A DNA stretch of 64,000 bases, from the NCBI GenBank assembly GCA_963703745.1, contig CAVPFL010000002.1, positions 1,178,001-1,242,000 of the forward strand, in the 5' to 3' direction. Position 1 is the first letter of the stretch; each line of letters opens with the position of its first letter. The notes beneath the pieces are model-generated. The model saw only the letters and a list, made by a program, of their open reading frames with translations. It made no database searches and was not told the DNA's origin. The position numbers and the translations under genes were made by a program. Below are positions 8,424 through 17,535 of the stretch, piece after piece. The stretch is from AP-15 sp963703745. GTDB taxonomy: Bacteria; Pseudomonadota; Alphaproteobacteria; ATCC43930; CGMCC-115725.

Positions 8424-9920
8424 TCAGCGCTGGAGCACCGCTGCTCCAGCGCTGGTTCCGGCGATCTTGCCGAACACCGAGCCCGAGACGAGGCCGGTGC
8501 CGCCCGGATAATTGAAATAGAACAGCCCGCCGACAAGCTCCCCGGCGGCGTATAGGCCGGGGATCGGCTTTTGCGCCGTGTCGAGCACGCGCCCGTCGGT
8601 GTCGATGCGCAGGCCGCCAAACGTGAATGTGACGCCGCAGGTCGTGCAATAGGCCTCGAAGGGCGGCTTTTCGATGGCCATCGCCCAGTTGGACTTGGGC
8701 GGCGCGATCCCGATGGTGCCGCGGCCGTCTTTAACCGTCGGATTGTACGGCACGTCTGCTTGCACAGCCGCGTTGAAGGCAACCACGGTGGCTAGAAATT
8801 GCGGCTTATTGACCGGCGCGTAATCGGCCATCTTGTCGGCCAACTGCTCGATCGTATCGGCTGTGACCTTGGTCACTTGACGAATGCGATACTCGTCGCG
8901 CTGCAGATGCACGGTCTGCTGGTCGAAGATCTGCCAGGCGAATTGGTGCGGCTGCTCGAGGATCAAGCGGCCGTATTTGGCATAGGTGTAGTTGCGGAAA
9001 TCAGCGCCCTCGTCGCAGAAGCGCACACCATCGGCATTGACCATGATGGCAAACGGATAGCTGTGCTTCTGAAAATTGTCGCCGACTGCGAGGTCGCCGA
9101 ATTCGGGGGCATTATAGTCCCAGCCAACCGCATGGCAGCCCGACCAATTGCCGTAAGGCATCGCGCCGATGTCCAAGGCCATCTTGATGCCGGTCCCCGT
9201 GTTGAAGCGGGTCCCGCGCACCTTGGCCAAGTCCCAGCCGGGGCCGAGATAACGGGTGCGCATCTCGGCATTGGCCTCGAAGCCGCCGCAGGCGAGGATC
9301 ACCGCCTTAGCCGGGATCTCCGTTGTTTTGCCCTCGACCTTGGCGATGACGCCGTGCACGCCATCGTCGTCGGCGATCAGCTTTTCGCCATGGGCCTCGT
9401 AGGCGATTTGGATCTGTCGCTCCTCAGCAGCCTTGAACAACCCCTCGACGAGCCCCGGCCCGCCGCCCCAGGCTTCTAGTGCCAACCCGCCCCAGAAGAC
9501 GAACTTGCCCTCGTGCTTGAAGGCCTGTCGCGAATACATCGGGGCGAAGCGGATGCCTTGTCCGCGCATCCACAATAGGGTTTCCTGGCTCTTGGTGACC
9601 AGCAGCTCGGCCATGTCGGGGTTGCTGCGGTAGTCGGTGAGCCGCCCGAGGTCGTCGTAATATTGGTCGGTTGTGTAGGTGCCAAAATCGCTGGTCGCGA
9701 GCTCGGTGTCGCTGAGCTCGCAGAGTTTCAAGAGGTCGTCGACGCCGTTATAGACAAAGCGCAACGCCCCGGCGGTATAGCGGCTGTTGCCGCCCCGCTC
9801 GTCAAAGGGGGCCGCTTCGAGAACGAGGACCCTGGCACCTTGCCCGCGGGCCGCGAGTGCCGCGCACATCCCGGCATTGCCGGCGCCGACGACGACGACA
9901 TCGAATTCGCCCGCGATCAT
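8424..9920 (-). CDS. tcuA: FAD-dependent tricarballylate dehydrogenase-like protein
   Basis: A 498-residue flavoprotein of the fumarate reductase/succinate dehydrogenase flavoprotein family, closest in pattern to TcuA, which oxidises tricarballylate to cis-aconitate. The N-terminus carries VVVVGAGNAGMCAALAA, then EAAPFDERGGNSRYTAGALR. AVILACGGFEANAEM lies near residue 225 and GLYAAGELVGGLFYFNYPGGTG near the C-terminus. Start 9920 is fixed by a GGAGGAAA ribosome binding site; the frame extends 112 codons further upstream without family similarity. No tcuB or tcuC partner is adjacent, so the true substrate may be another dicarboxylate. Confidence 0.8.
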   Translation of the reverse strand: MIAGEFDVVVVGAGNAGMCAALAARGQGARVLVLEAAPFDERGGNSRYTAGALRFVYNGVDDLLKLCELSDTELATSDFGTYTTDQYYDDLGRLTDYRSNPDMAELLVTKSQETLLWMRGQGIRFAPMYSRQAFKHEGKFVFWGGLALEAWGGGPGLVEGLFKAAEERQIQIAYEAHGEKLIADDDGVHGVIAKVEGKTTEIPAKAVILACGGFEANAEMRTRYLGPGWDLAKVRGTRFNTGTGIKMALDIGAMPYGNWSGCHAVGWDYNAPEFGDLAVGDNFQKHSYPFAIMVNADGVRFCDEGADFRNYTYAKYGRLILEQPHQFAWQIFDQQTVHLQRDEYRIRQVTKVTADTIEQLADKMADYAPVNKPQFLATVVAFNAAVQADVPYNPTVKDGRGTIGIAPPKSNWAMAIEKPPFEAYCTTCGVTFTFGGLRIDTDGRVLDTAQKPIPGLYAAGELVGGLFYFNYPGGTGLVSGSVFGKIAGTSAGAAVLQR

Positions 9921-10233
9921 CTCGTTTCCTCCGCCTTCGATTTCGCTCAAGGAACGAGTAGCGCGGCCCAGGCAGGCGAGGCAAGCGCGACACCATCGCG
10001 ACGAATACCCATCTCTTATGCAGAAAGTTCGGAAACGAGAGGATCGCATGGCGAAGTCGACGCGAGAGAGCCCAGGCGAGACCGGGGACGGGGAAACGGC
10101 ATCGGCGAGTGGTAAAGCAACGATGGATGCGGGTTCGGCGGTCGCTGCGGGACTCAGGACATCGCGTAGGCCGCCAACTCGATCGACGCGATCGGCGAGG
10201 TGCCGGGAAAGAAGGGGCGGATAAAAGCCGGCG

Positions 10234-11073
10234 ATGAACTTCACCCTCTGTGGCAATGAATTAACGGCCGTGTATTTTTCCGATTTAGATCAAGAAGCTC
10301 TCGCCGCGGCAGTGCGGCGGCTCGAAACCCCGAGCCTGGCCGGCCGGCTTGCAGCACTCGCCGGCAAGCCGATCGGGTTTATGCAACGAGCACTGCCGGC
10401 AACCGCCTCGACGGCGGTCGCCAGGCTGGCAAAGCAAGCCCTGGAGCGCGCCCTTGATGTTGCTTTGTTCAGTCTGCGAAATCGCCGCATCACCGGAGGC
10501 CGCATGCTTCATTCCGGGCTTGCCTGCACTTCGGGGGCGATCGGCGGTGCCTTCGGTCTCGCCGCACTCGCGCTCGAGCTGCCGGTTTCGACCACGATCA
10601 TGCTGCGCGCCATCGCGGCCATCGCGCAGGAGGAAGGGGAAGACCTTGCAGACGCGCGAACAGGGCTTGTCTGCCTCGAAGTGTTCGCGCTGGGCGGCCC
10701 GACTGCTGACGAGACGGGAGTGGAAGGTGACTATTTCGCGGTTCGCGCGATGCTCGCCCGCGGCCTGGTCGAAATCGCTGACCTCGCCATAGACAGAAGC
10801 GCGATCCGCGAGAGCGCTCCGTTCGTCGTCCGCTTTCTGACGCCGATTGCCTCGCGCTTCGGTGTCGTCGTGTCCGAGAAGGTGGCGGCCCAAGCTGTGG
10901 CAGTCATCGGCGCAGTCGGCGGTGCGGCCGTCAATCTCGCCTTTATCGAGCACTTCCAGGATCTGGCGCGCGGTCATTTCACGGTCCGCAGGCTCGAACG
11001 CACATACGGGGCCGACATTGTGCGCGCCGAATACGACCGAATAAAATCCGGCTTGTCACAACCGCATGACTGA
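10234..11073 (+). CDS. EcsC family protein
   Basis: A 279-residue EcsC-family protein. The family signature is visible in the middle: a glycine- and alanine-rich helical hairpin (TSGAIGGAFGLAALALELPVS near residue 110), TIMLRAIAAIAQEEGEDL after it, and a second glycine-rich segment AVIGAVGGAAVNLAFIEHF near residue 235. EcsC takes its name from the Bacillus Ecs transporter operon, but stand-alone proteobacterial members have no established function. They are thought to associate with membranes. It is followed by an MFS gene 80 bp downstream on the same strand. Confidence 0.85.
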   Translation: MNFTLCGNELTAVYFSDLDQEALAAAVRRLETPSLAGRLAALAGKPIGFMQRALPATASTAVARLAKQALERALDVALFSLRNRRITGGRMLHSGLACTSGAIGGAFGLAALALELPVSTTIMLRAIAAIAQEEGEDLADARTGLVCLEVFALGGPTADETGVEGDYFAVRAMLARGLVEIADLAIDRSAIRESAPFVVRFLTPIASRFGVVVSEKVAAQAVAVIGAVGGAAVNLAFIEHFQDLARGHFTVRRLERTYGADIVRAEYDRIKSGLSQPHD

Positions 11074-11153
11074 TCAGAGCGGGGGAGCGATTGCCGATCG
11101 AGTGCGGTCGCGGCTATGCTGACGCGGTATCGGAATCGGATAAGGACAGCTGC

Positions 11154-12407
11154 ATGATTACGGATGCGGCCGTCGCCTCTCGTGTCGAGAGGGGCGGCGA
11201 AACTCACGCTGTCGGGCTGGTCTCGACGGCGCATTTCGTCAGCCACTTTCACTCGATGGTATTGCCGCCGCTGTTCTTGCTTCTGCGGGAGCGATGGGGA
11301 GTCGGATTTATCGAGCTGGGTCTCGCCCTGACCGTCGGCTCGATCGTTTCCGTGGCAACGCAAATGCCGATGGGTTATCTCGCCGACCGGTTCGGACCGC
11401 GTCGGCTCTTGATCGCAGCGCTCTGTCTCGGCGGCTTTGCGATCGCCTCGATCGGCCTCGCCGATTCTTATGCGTGGCTGCTCGTGGCGATGGGCCTGCT
11501 CGGCATCGCCAACGCCATCTATCACCCGGCGGACTACGCGATTCTCTCGGCCAGGATCGCGCCCTCGCATATCGGACGCGCCTTTTCCGTTCATACCTTC
11601 GCCGGCATGCTCGGCGGCGCGATTGCACCAGCAGCGATGCTGCTGCTCGCTACGAGCGCCGGAACCCGCTCGGCGCTCGTCGTCGCCGGGCTCATTGGGC
11701 CGCTGGTGGCCCTGCCCATCGCTTGGGCACGGTCGCTGGAAACCGAACCGGCCGGGAGCTGGGCAGGCGAGCATCATGCTCTTGCAGAAAGCGAACGAAG
11801 ACGCACGGTGTTTACCCCTGCGATCCTCGCTCTGACGGTCTTTTTCGTCCTTCTGAGCTTGTCCAGCAGCGGGATCACCAACTTTTCGGTCGTCGCGCTG
11901 ACGAGCGCCTACGGCTTGCCGTTCGCGGCAGCGAATTTGGCGTTGAGCGCTTATCTGACGGCGAGCGCCTTTGGCGTCCTGGCCGGCGGGTTCGTCGCCG
12001 ACAGGACGCGCCGGCACGGCCAAGTTGCCGCCGCTGGTTTTATGGTCAACGCGGTCATTGTCCTGTTGATCGGGACGATCGGATTCGGACCGCTGGTGCT
12101 TGTCGCGGCGATGGGCACGGCCGGATTTCTTTCGGGCATGATCATGCCCTCTCGCGACATGCTGGTGCGGGCGGCCGCACCTGCCGGCGCCATCGGGCGA
12201 GCCTTTGGGATCGTCTCCATTGGTCTTAGCACCGGCGGCATGATTGGCCCGATGCTGTTCGGCTGGATCATGGACCGCGGCGCGCCGCATTGGGTGTTCG
12301 GCGCGAGCGTCGTGTTCATGGTGCTGACTGTGGCCTTTGCGCTGATTGGCGACCGGCGATCGGCCGGCCGCCTTCGTCCGCTAATCCCGGCTCGACGCCA
12401 CGCCTGA
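11154..12407 (+). CDS. MFS transporter, Fsr-like
   Basis: A 417-residue major facilitator with about 12 hydrophobic segments. The conserved cytoplasmic loop between TM2 and TM3 reads MGYLADRFGPRRLL, and the matching second-half loop reads GGFVADRTRRHG. An early HFVSHFHSMVLPPLF resembles the fosmidomycin-resistance (Fsr) branch, whose members export drugs or move small organic compounds. ATG 11154 has an AAGGA ribosome binding site 7 bp away; a TTG 63 bp upstream adds only a polar stretch. The substrate is not predictable. Confidence 0.85.
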   Translation: MITDAAVASRVERGGETHAVGLVSTAHFVSHFHSMVLPPLFLLLRERWGVGFIELGLALTVGSIVSVATQMPMGYLADRFGPRRLLIAALCLGGFAIASIGLADSYAWLLVAMGLLGIANAIYHPADYAILSARIAPSHIGRAFSVHTFAGMLGGAIAPAAMLLLATSAGTRSALVVAGLIGPLVALPIAWARSLETEPAGSWAGEHHALAESERRRTVFTPAILALTVFFVLLSLSSSGITNFSVVALTSAYGLPFAAANLALSAYLTASAFGVLAGGFVADRTRRHGQVAAAGFMVNAVIVLLIGTIGFGPLVLVAAMGTAGFLSGMIMPSRDMLVRAAAPAGAIGRAFGIVSIGLSTGGMIGPMLFGWIMDRGAPHWVFGASVVFMVLTVAFALIGDRRSAGRLRPLIPARRHA

Positions 12408-12501
12408 GAAAACCGACCCGCGCTCCCCTCCGGGGCTTCGCCATCAATCCGTCACGTGATATGCTTAAATTAAAGCAAAGTAGCGGGAGGAGAATTCAGC
12501 G

Positions 12502-14094
12502 ATGCCGAGAACTCAGAGACGTCAAAGGCATCCACTAACGGGTAGCGAGAGACAACCGATGCGGGGGGCGAGATCCGTTGGCAAGGCGGATCCCTCGGAG
12601 CGGCTGGAAGTCAGCGTGCTGCTGCGCTTTCGCGGGAGCGACGCCTTGAAGGACAGAGTGTCGAAGCTGGCCAGAGGCGAACAGGCGGGTCGTCACTTGA
12701 GCCGCGAGGAGTTCGCTCAGCAATTCGGCGCCGATCCCGCCGATATCGCGGTGGTCAGGCAATTCGCCAACGCGCACGGTCTGGTTGTCGTCGAGGAAGA
12801 TGCGGCGCGCCGGACCGTCGTGCTCTCCGGCACGGTTGCCCAGTTCAATGACGCGTTCGGAGTGGACCTGCAAACCTTCGAACACCCCGGCGGTACCTAT
12901 CGCGGGAGGACGGGAGCGGTACATTTGCCCGATGAGCTGCACGGCGTCGTCACGGCAGTGCTCGGCCTCGACAACCGTCCGCAGGCGCATCCGAGGTTTC
13001 GCGTGCGGCCATCTCACGGCAATGTACAATGGCGCGCCGCGGCGGCGGCTGACTCCGCCTCGTTCACGCCCACCGAGCTCGCCTCCCTTTATGGTTTTCC
13101 CAGCGGAACCGGGCACGGCGAGTGCATCGGCATCATCGAGCTCGGCGGCGGCTACCGTACCGCCGACCTGCAAAAATACTTTTCCGAGCTCAAGATCGCC
13201 TCACCGCAGGTGTCTACAGTCTCGGTCGACCACGGACGCAACAACCCGACCGGTGATCCCAACGGCCCCGACGGCGAGGTGATGCTGGATATCGAGGTGG
13301 CGGGGGCGATCGCGCCGGGAGCGAGCATCGTCGTCTATTTCGCCCCCAATACCGACGCGGGTTTCCGCGATGCCGTCAGCATGGCGGTGCATGACGCTAA
13401 GAACAAGCCGTCGGTGATCTCAATCAGTTGGGGTGGTCCGGAATCCAGTTGGACCGCCCAATCGATGACGGCTCTCGACGAGGCGATCCAGGCGGCCGCC
13501 GCGATGGGGGTCACGGTATGCGTGGCGTCGGGGGACAATGGATCGGGCGATGGGGTCGATGACGGCGCCGATCACGTCGATTTTCCGGCTTCGAGCCCGC
13601 ACTCCTTGGCATGCGGTGGAACCAACCTGCAAGCTTCCGGCGGATCGATCACCAGCGAGACGGTGTGGAACGACGGGGCCAATGGCGGTGCGAGCGGCGG
13701 CGGGGTGAGCAGCTTCTTCGCGCAGCCGTCGTATCAGGAAGGTCTCAATGTCGCCAGGACTCAAGGCGGAACTCAGCCGCTCAGCATGCGGGGCGTGCCC
13801 GATGTCTGCGGCGATGCCGATCCGCAGAGTGGCTACGACGTGCGGGTCGACGCCAACGACACGATAATCGGCGGCACCAGCGCCGTCGCACCGCTATGGG
13901 CCGGCTTGATCGCGCGAATCAATGCGGCGAAGGCCAGTCCGGTCGGCTTCATCAACCCGGCTCTCTACAGCCACCCCGGAGCCTTGCGGGATATCACCCA
14001 CGGCAATAATGGCACCTTTGCGGCCGCTCCTGGATGGGATGCCTGCACCGGCCTCGGCAGTCCGAACGGCCAAAAGGTCGCCGACGCCGTCTGA
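12502..14094 (+). CDS. Sedolisin (S53) serine-carboxyl peptidase, pro-kumamolisin type
   Basis: A 530-residue member of MEROPS family S53. Residues about 30-165 form the pro-domain (a GTVAQFNDAFGVDL motif), then the catalytic domain. The Glu/Asp pair lies in GEVMLDIEV (E259, D263), the oxyanion aspartate in ASGDNGS (D345) and the nucleophile in GGTSAVAPLW (S460). The calcium site near the end reads RDITHGNNG with DACTGLG. These acid-active enzymes normally mature by self-cleavage outside the cell, yet this one begins with a basic, non-hydrophobic segment and no signal peptide. Start 12502 follows GGGAGGAG. A paralogue lies at 54650. Confidence 0.93.
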   Translation: MPRTQRRQRHPLTGSERQPMRGARSVGKADPSERLEVSVLLRFRGSDALKDRVSKLARGEQAGRHLSREEFAQQFGADPADIAVVRQFANAHGLVVVEEDAARRTVVLSGTVAQFNDAFGVDLQTFEHPGGTYRGRTGAVHLPDELHGVVTAVLGLDNRPQAHPRFRVRPSHGNVQWRAAAAADSASFTPTELASLYGFPSGTGHGECIGIIELGGGYRTADLQKYFSELKIASPQVSTVSVDHGRNNPTGDPNGPDGEVMLDIEVAGAIAPGASIVVYFAPNTDAGFRDAVSMAVHDAKNKPSVISISWGGPESSWTAQSMTALDEAIQAAAAMGVTVCVASGDNGSGDGVDDGADHVDFPASSPHSLACGGTNLQASGGSITSETVWNDGANGGASGGGVSSFFAQPSYQEGLNVARTQGGTQPLSMRGVPDVCGDADPQSGYDVRVDANDTIIGGTSAVAPLWAGLIARINAAKASPVGFINPALYSHPGALRDITHGNNGTFAAAPGWDACTGLGSPNGQKVADAV

Positions 14095-14101
14095 TCGCGC
14101 G

Positions 14102-14192
14102 ATCGCGAGATTGCTTCGTCCCCGCGGGTTGAGCCCGCGGGTCCGCGCAATGACAAGTGCGTCATTGCGAGCGGAGCGAAGCAATCGTGCCA
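14102..14192. repeat. Palindromic intergenic repeat (GCAATGAC / GTCATTGC type)
   Basis: Just after the sedolisin, GATTGCTTCG (about 14110) is matched in inverted form by CGAAGCAATC (about 14178), with inner arms GCGCAATGAC and GTCATTGCG. This unit is a very common dispersed intergenic repeat in alphaproteobacteria and may also act as a transcript-end hairpin. The rest of the 353-bp gap (14193-14447) shows no gene or signal that I can support. Confidence 0.65.
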
Positions 14193-14447
14193 GGCGATTC
14201 TCCGATATATTTCGGATCTATTGCCAAGGACGGAGAATGGCCATGCCGCCGCCGTAACTGCCCCGCTGAACGCTCCCATGAACCACGTAGCTGGGCTTCG
14301 CGGCGCAAGGCTGCCGGCCGAACGCCATTCGTTCGCTGCCCAAGCGAATCACAGGCCGCGACCAGTGTCGAAATAGGTTAGCGACAAGACGGTCCGTGAA
14401 ACCTTTGAACAGAGCTTGCGATCTCCGGCGACGAGTTCAATCGCCAA

Positions 14448-14849
14448 TCAGGCCCCGACGTAGCCTTCGGGCGCCGGCTCGTCCTTGTCGAAGTCGAACT
14501 CGACCTTGGCGTCATGCGGGTCGTTGAAGAACAGCTGCCAGATGCCGCCTCCGGGAAGACGGCGCAGCTCGTATTCGATACCCTCGCGCTTAAGGGTCGC
14601 GACCGTTCCAGGCAGGTCTCTGGCGCTGAATGCCATATGGTCGAGCACGCCGGCGCGCTCCTTCGGCAGCGGGTCACGATGGATCACGTGCAAAATCGGC
14701 GTGTCGCCGTCGGCGTATAGCCACCAGCCCGGAAACTGAAAGGGCGGTCGCCAACCCACCCTGAAGCCGAAGAGATCGCAGTAGAACCGACGCGTCGCCT
14801 CGAGGTCGTCGCTCAAGACGGTGAAATGGTTCATGGTCGTGACACTCAT
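14448..14849 (-). CDS. VOC-superfamily (glyoxalase-like) protein
   Basis: A 133-residue glyoxalase/dioxygenase-fold protein. The N-terminal module reads MNHFTVLSDDLEATRRFYCDLFGFRVGWRP, the middle VLDHMAFSARDLPGTVATLK, and the end GIWQLFFNDPHDAKVEFDFD. Candidate metal ligands are the histidine in NHFTV, the one in LDHMAF and the glutamate in VEFDF. ATG 14849 has an AGGGAG ribosome binding site 8 bp upstream. It stands alone, convergent with the sedolisin, so context gives no substrate. Confidence 0.85.
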   Translation of the reverse strand: MSVTTMNHFTVLSDDLEATRRFYCDLFGFRVGWRPPFQFPGWWLYADGDTPILHVIHRDPLPKERAGVLDHMAFSARDLPGTVATLKREGIEYELRRLPGGGIWQLFFNDPHDAKVEFDFDKDEPAPEGYVGA

Positions 14850-14955
14850 GCGAAGAACTCCCTAACTAGTACGATCGATCCGGCAAATGCCTACTCGCAA
14901 GCCGGGTGCGGCGTCAACGAGAGGATGGGACGGCTTGGCCAGAGGGGGAAGAAAA

Positions 14956-15420
14956 ATGAGGAAAAATGGTCAGGTGCCGAAGCTTCAGCGTGTGATTAAA
15001 GAGTTGCCCGAGGGCTTCGATGCCTTGCGGGCCGAAGCGCACGCCGAGGGCTATTTGTTTGTGGAACGTCTCGCGAGGGATTGGTTGTCGGGCACAACAC
15101 GCTTCGATCGAGAGGGGGAAGCGCTGCTCGCTGCGCGTGTCAATGGTGTGCTCGCGGGTATCGGAGGGCTCACGATCGAACCTGTGGTGCCGGACGCTCT
15201 GCGTATGCGGCGGTTCTACGTTCGTCTGGCGTTTCGGCGAAGCGGGATCGGCCGCGAGTTGGCTACCGCACTGCTTGAACGGGCCGCGCGGAGCGCCAGC
15301 GTATTGGTGACCGTCAATGCCGCCCCTGCGAGTGCAGTCTTTTGGCAATCACTCGGCTTCGCGCCGGCCCTTCGCGATGGACACACGCATATCCAACAAC
15401 TCGACAAGAGGCGTTTGTGA
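14956..15420 (+). CDS. GNAT family N-acetyltransferase
   Basis: A 154-residue GNAT acyltransferase. Motif A, which binds the acetyl-CoA pyrophosphate, is visible as FYVRLAFRRSGIGRELATALLERA near residue 95. The terminal motif B is AVFWQSLGFAPA. ATG 14956 follows GGGGAAG; an upstream ATG at 14887 would add 23 residues outside the fold. The stop lies 2 bp before the cupredoxin start, so the two are co-transcribed. The acceptor is unknown. Confidence 0.85.
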   Translation: MRKNGQVPKLQRVIKELPEGFDALRAEAHAEGYLFVERLARDWLSGTTRFDREGEALLAARVNGVLAGIGGLTIEPVVPDALRMRRFYVRLAFRRSGIGRELATALLERAARSASVLVTVNAAPASAVFWQSLGFAPALRDGHTHIQQLDKRRL

Positions 15421-15422
15421 TA

Positions 15423-15896
15423 ATGAGCCAGCTTGTCCCGATCGGGTGGCGCTTTCAGTTTGATTTTCCTAGCGATCGCAGAAATAGGCACAAACGAGCG
15501 CGCGGATGTGCAACGTTGCTGATGGCGGTGATCTCCTGTGCCCTGATACCTCCGGCGCGAGCCGCCGCGGTCGATTGGTCAAAGGCTCAGCTGGTTACCA
15601 TAACCACGGTCGAGTACGCCTTCGAGCCGAACCACCTGATCCTTCGCCGTGACATCCCCTATCGGCTGCACGTGGAAAACCACGGCCGCGAGCTGCACGA
15701 ACTGACTGCCCCCGATTTCTTCAAAGCCGTCGAGCTGCGCAATCCCGAGGCCCTTAACCCTGAGCACACAGAAATCGTGCTCCAGCCCAACGAGCAAAAA
15801 GACCTTTATTTCGTGACCCTGCAGCCCGGCCATTACGATATGTGGTGCGCCGACCACGACTGGGCGGGCATGACCGGCGACATCACGGTCGAATAG
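15423..15896 (+). CDS. Cupredoxin-domain (blue-copper-like) exported protein
   Basis: A 157-residue protein with a basic N-terminus and a hydrophobic segment (LLMAVISCALIPPARAAA, about residues 37-54) that looks like an uncleaved anchor or a late signal peptide. The mature domain starts with VTITTVEYAFEPNHLILRR, typical of cupredoxin strand one. Type 1 copper ligands are all visible: a histidine in NHGRELHELTAP, and Cys-x2-His-x4-Met in MWCADHDWAGM. It probably carries electrons or stores copper in the periplasm. It follows the GNAT gene at 2 bp. The partner oxidase is not evident. Confidence 0.82.
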   Translation: MSQLVPIGWRFQFDFPSDRRNRHKRARGCATLLMAVISCALIPPARAAAVDWSKAQLVTITTVEYAFEPNHLILRRDIPYRLHVENHGRELHELTAPDFFKAVELRNPEALNPEHTEIVLQPNEQKDLYFVTLQPGHYDMWCADHDWAGMTGDITVE

Positions 15897-15926
15897 CCGC
15901 ACTTCCATTGCGCTCGCTTTCCTGCC

Positions 15927-17525
15927 TCAATCGAACAGCGTAGCGAGACGCTGCTTGATGCTGTCCGCGACATACAACGCCAGCGCCTGTATCGTGCGCG
16001 TCGGGTTCACGCCTGCCGAAGTGACAAAGATGCTGCCATCGACGATGAACAGGTTCTTCACGTCGTGGCTGCGGCCCCACTCGTTCACGACGGATCGTGC
16101 CGGGTCGGTGCCCATCCGCGCAGTGCCCATCAGATGCCAACCGCCGTCGGCGATCGGCGCTTCGTACCACACATCTTGCGCTCCGGCGGCGCGCAGGATT
16201 TGTGTGGCCCGCGCGACGGCGTGATTCAGCATACGGCGGCTGTTCTCACTCAGCGTGTAGGTGATCTTCGGCGCCGGAATGCCGTTGGAATCCTTCAGCA
16301 CTGGATCAAGGGTGACGGTGTTGTGCTCCTCCGGCAGGTCCTCGCAGATCGCTACCATGCCGGTGCGGTGGCAGAACAGCTTGTGATAGGCGCGGTGGTG
16401 TTCGGCACCCCAAGGCAGGCGGCCGATCTGCATGCCATGGACCGCCGCCATTACCGGTCCCTGACCGCGGGAGAATTCGAATGTGTAGCCTCGCACGAAT
16501 CCGCGGGAGCGGTCCGTCTCGTAGAACTCCTGGCTCCAGATGCAGTTGCCTGGGCCGCGATAACCATCGAGCGTTTCGTCGAAATAGCCGACGATCCGAG
16601 CATAGGGATGGAACATCAGGTTCTTGCCGACCAGGCCGCTTGAATTGGCAAGGCCGCTGGGGAACCGCGCGGACTCGGAATTCAGCAGAATGCGCGCCGT
16701 ACCGACGGCGTTGCAGGCGAGGATCACGACTTCAGCAGGCTGGAAATGCTCGATCCCATCCGCATCATGGTAGACCACGCCCGACGCCATGCCGTGTTCA
16801 TTGGTGGTAATCTCGCGCACCCGGCAGCGCGTGCGCAGCTCGACACCGGCGCGGATGGCGGCCGGCCAGTATGTGATGTCGGTGCTCGCCTTTGCACCCT
16901 GCGCGCAGCCCGAGGTGCAATGGCCGAGATTGATGCACTGCGCCCGGCCCTCGTACTCCACTGTAGTGATCGCGCTGTCGGAGGGCCACCAGTGCCAGCC
17001 GAGCTTGTTGAGCCCACGTGCCAACGTCGCCCCCGACTTGCCAAGCGGCAGCGGCGGCATCAAGGGTTCGTGCGCTGGATAGGCGGGATCGCCCGCCAGA
17101 CCGGACACGCCCATCATCCGGTCGTTCTCGGCGTAGAATGGCTCCAGTGTCGCGTAGTCGATCGGCCAGTCGTCGGCGACGCCGTCCAGCGTGCGCGCGC
17201 GGAAGTCCGATGGATGGAAGCGCGGGAAATGACCGGCGTAAAGCACCGTGCCGCCGCCGACCCCATTGAAGTTCGCTATCTTGATCGGTGAGTTGGCGTC
17301 GTTGATCGGATAGTCGGTTTCTCGCGCGCGCCGGTTCGGGCTGATGTGGAAATCGTCAAACTGCCGGGCCTCCCAGTCGCGGCGCGTGCTGGGGTATTCG
17401 GACGGCTTCATCCAGTCGCCCTGTTCGAGGCAGAGAATGTGCATCTTCGTCTCGGCGAGGCTCCAGGCGACGGCCGCACCGGAGGCACCGGCGCCGATGA
17501 TCAGCACGTCAACGGGCGTGGTCAT
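15927..17525 (-). CDS. GMC-family FAD oxidoreductase
   Basis: A 532-residue glucose-methanol-choline family oxidoreductase. The FAD-binding fold starts at once (VDVLIIGAGASGAAVAWSL), FNGVGGGTVLYAGHFPR follows near residue 90, and ILACNAVGTARILLNS near residue 280. The C-terminal GMC_C domain provides the catalytic pair, histidine in GGWHLMGTARMG and asparagine in GVNPTRTI. No signal peptide. ATG 17525 lies 10 bp after the SDR stop. It is the last gene of the minus-strand operon 23043-15927. Dehydrogenase activity on an alcohol or sugar acid is likely, but the substrate is unknown. Confidence 0.9.
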   Translation of the reverse strand: MTTPVDVLIIGAGASGAAVAWSLAETKMHILCLEQGDWMKPSEYPSTRRDWEARQFDDFHISPNRRARETDYPINDANSPIKIANFNGVGGGTVLYAGHFPRFHPSDFRARTLDGVADDWPIDYATLEPFYAENDRMMGVSGLAGDPAYPAHEPLMPPLPLGKSGATLARGLNKLGWHWWPSDSAITTVEYEGRAQCINLGHCTSGCAQGAKASTDITYWPAAIRAGVELRTRCRVREITTNEHGMASGVVYHDADGIEHFQPAEVVILACNAVGTARILLNSESARFPSGLANSSGLVGKNLMFHPYARIVGYFDETLDGYRGPGNCIWSQEFYETDRSRGFVRGYTFEFSRGQGPVMAAVHGMQIGRLPWGAEHHRAYHKLFCHRTGMVAICEDLPEEHNTVTLDPVLKDSNGIPAPKITYTLSENSRRMLNHAVARATQILRAAGAQDVWYEAPIADGGWHLMGTARMGTDPARSVVNEWGRSHDVKNLFIVDGSIFVTSAGVNPTRTIQALALYVADSIKQRLATLFD

Positions 17526-17535
17526 CGGCGCACGC

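Noticed and set aside
10020..10224. A 68-codon plus-strand frame upstream of the EcsC gene (MQKVRKREDRMAKSTRESPG...).
   Set aside because: It lies antisense to the upstream extension of the TcuA-like gene, has no clear ribosome binding site for its first ATG, and its Arg/Ser-rich texture looks like non-coding GC-rich sequence.
10974..12290. A 438-codon minus-strand frame over the MFS transporter.
   Set aside because: Full of Arg, Asp and Gln repeats typical of antisense shadows; the plus-strand transporter is clear.
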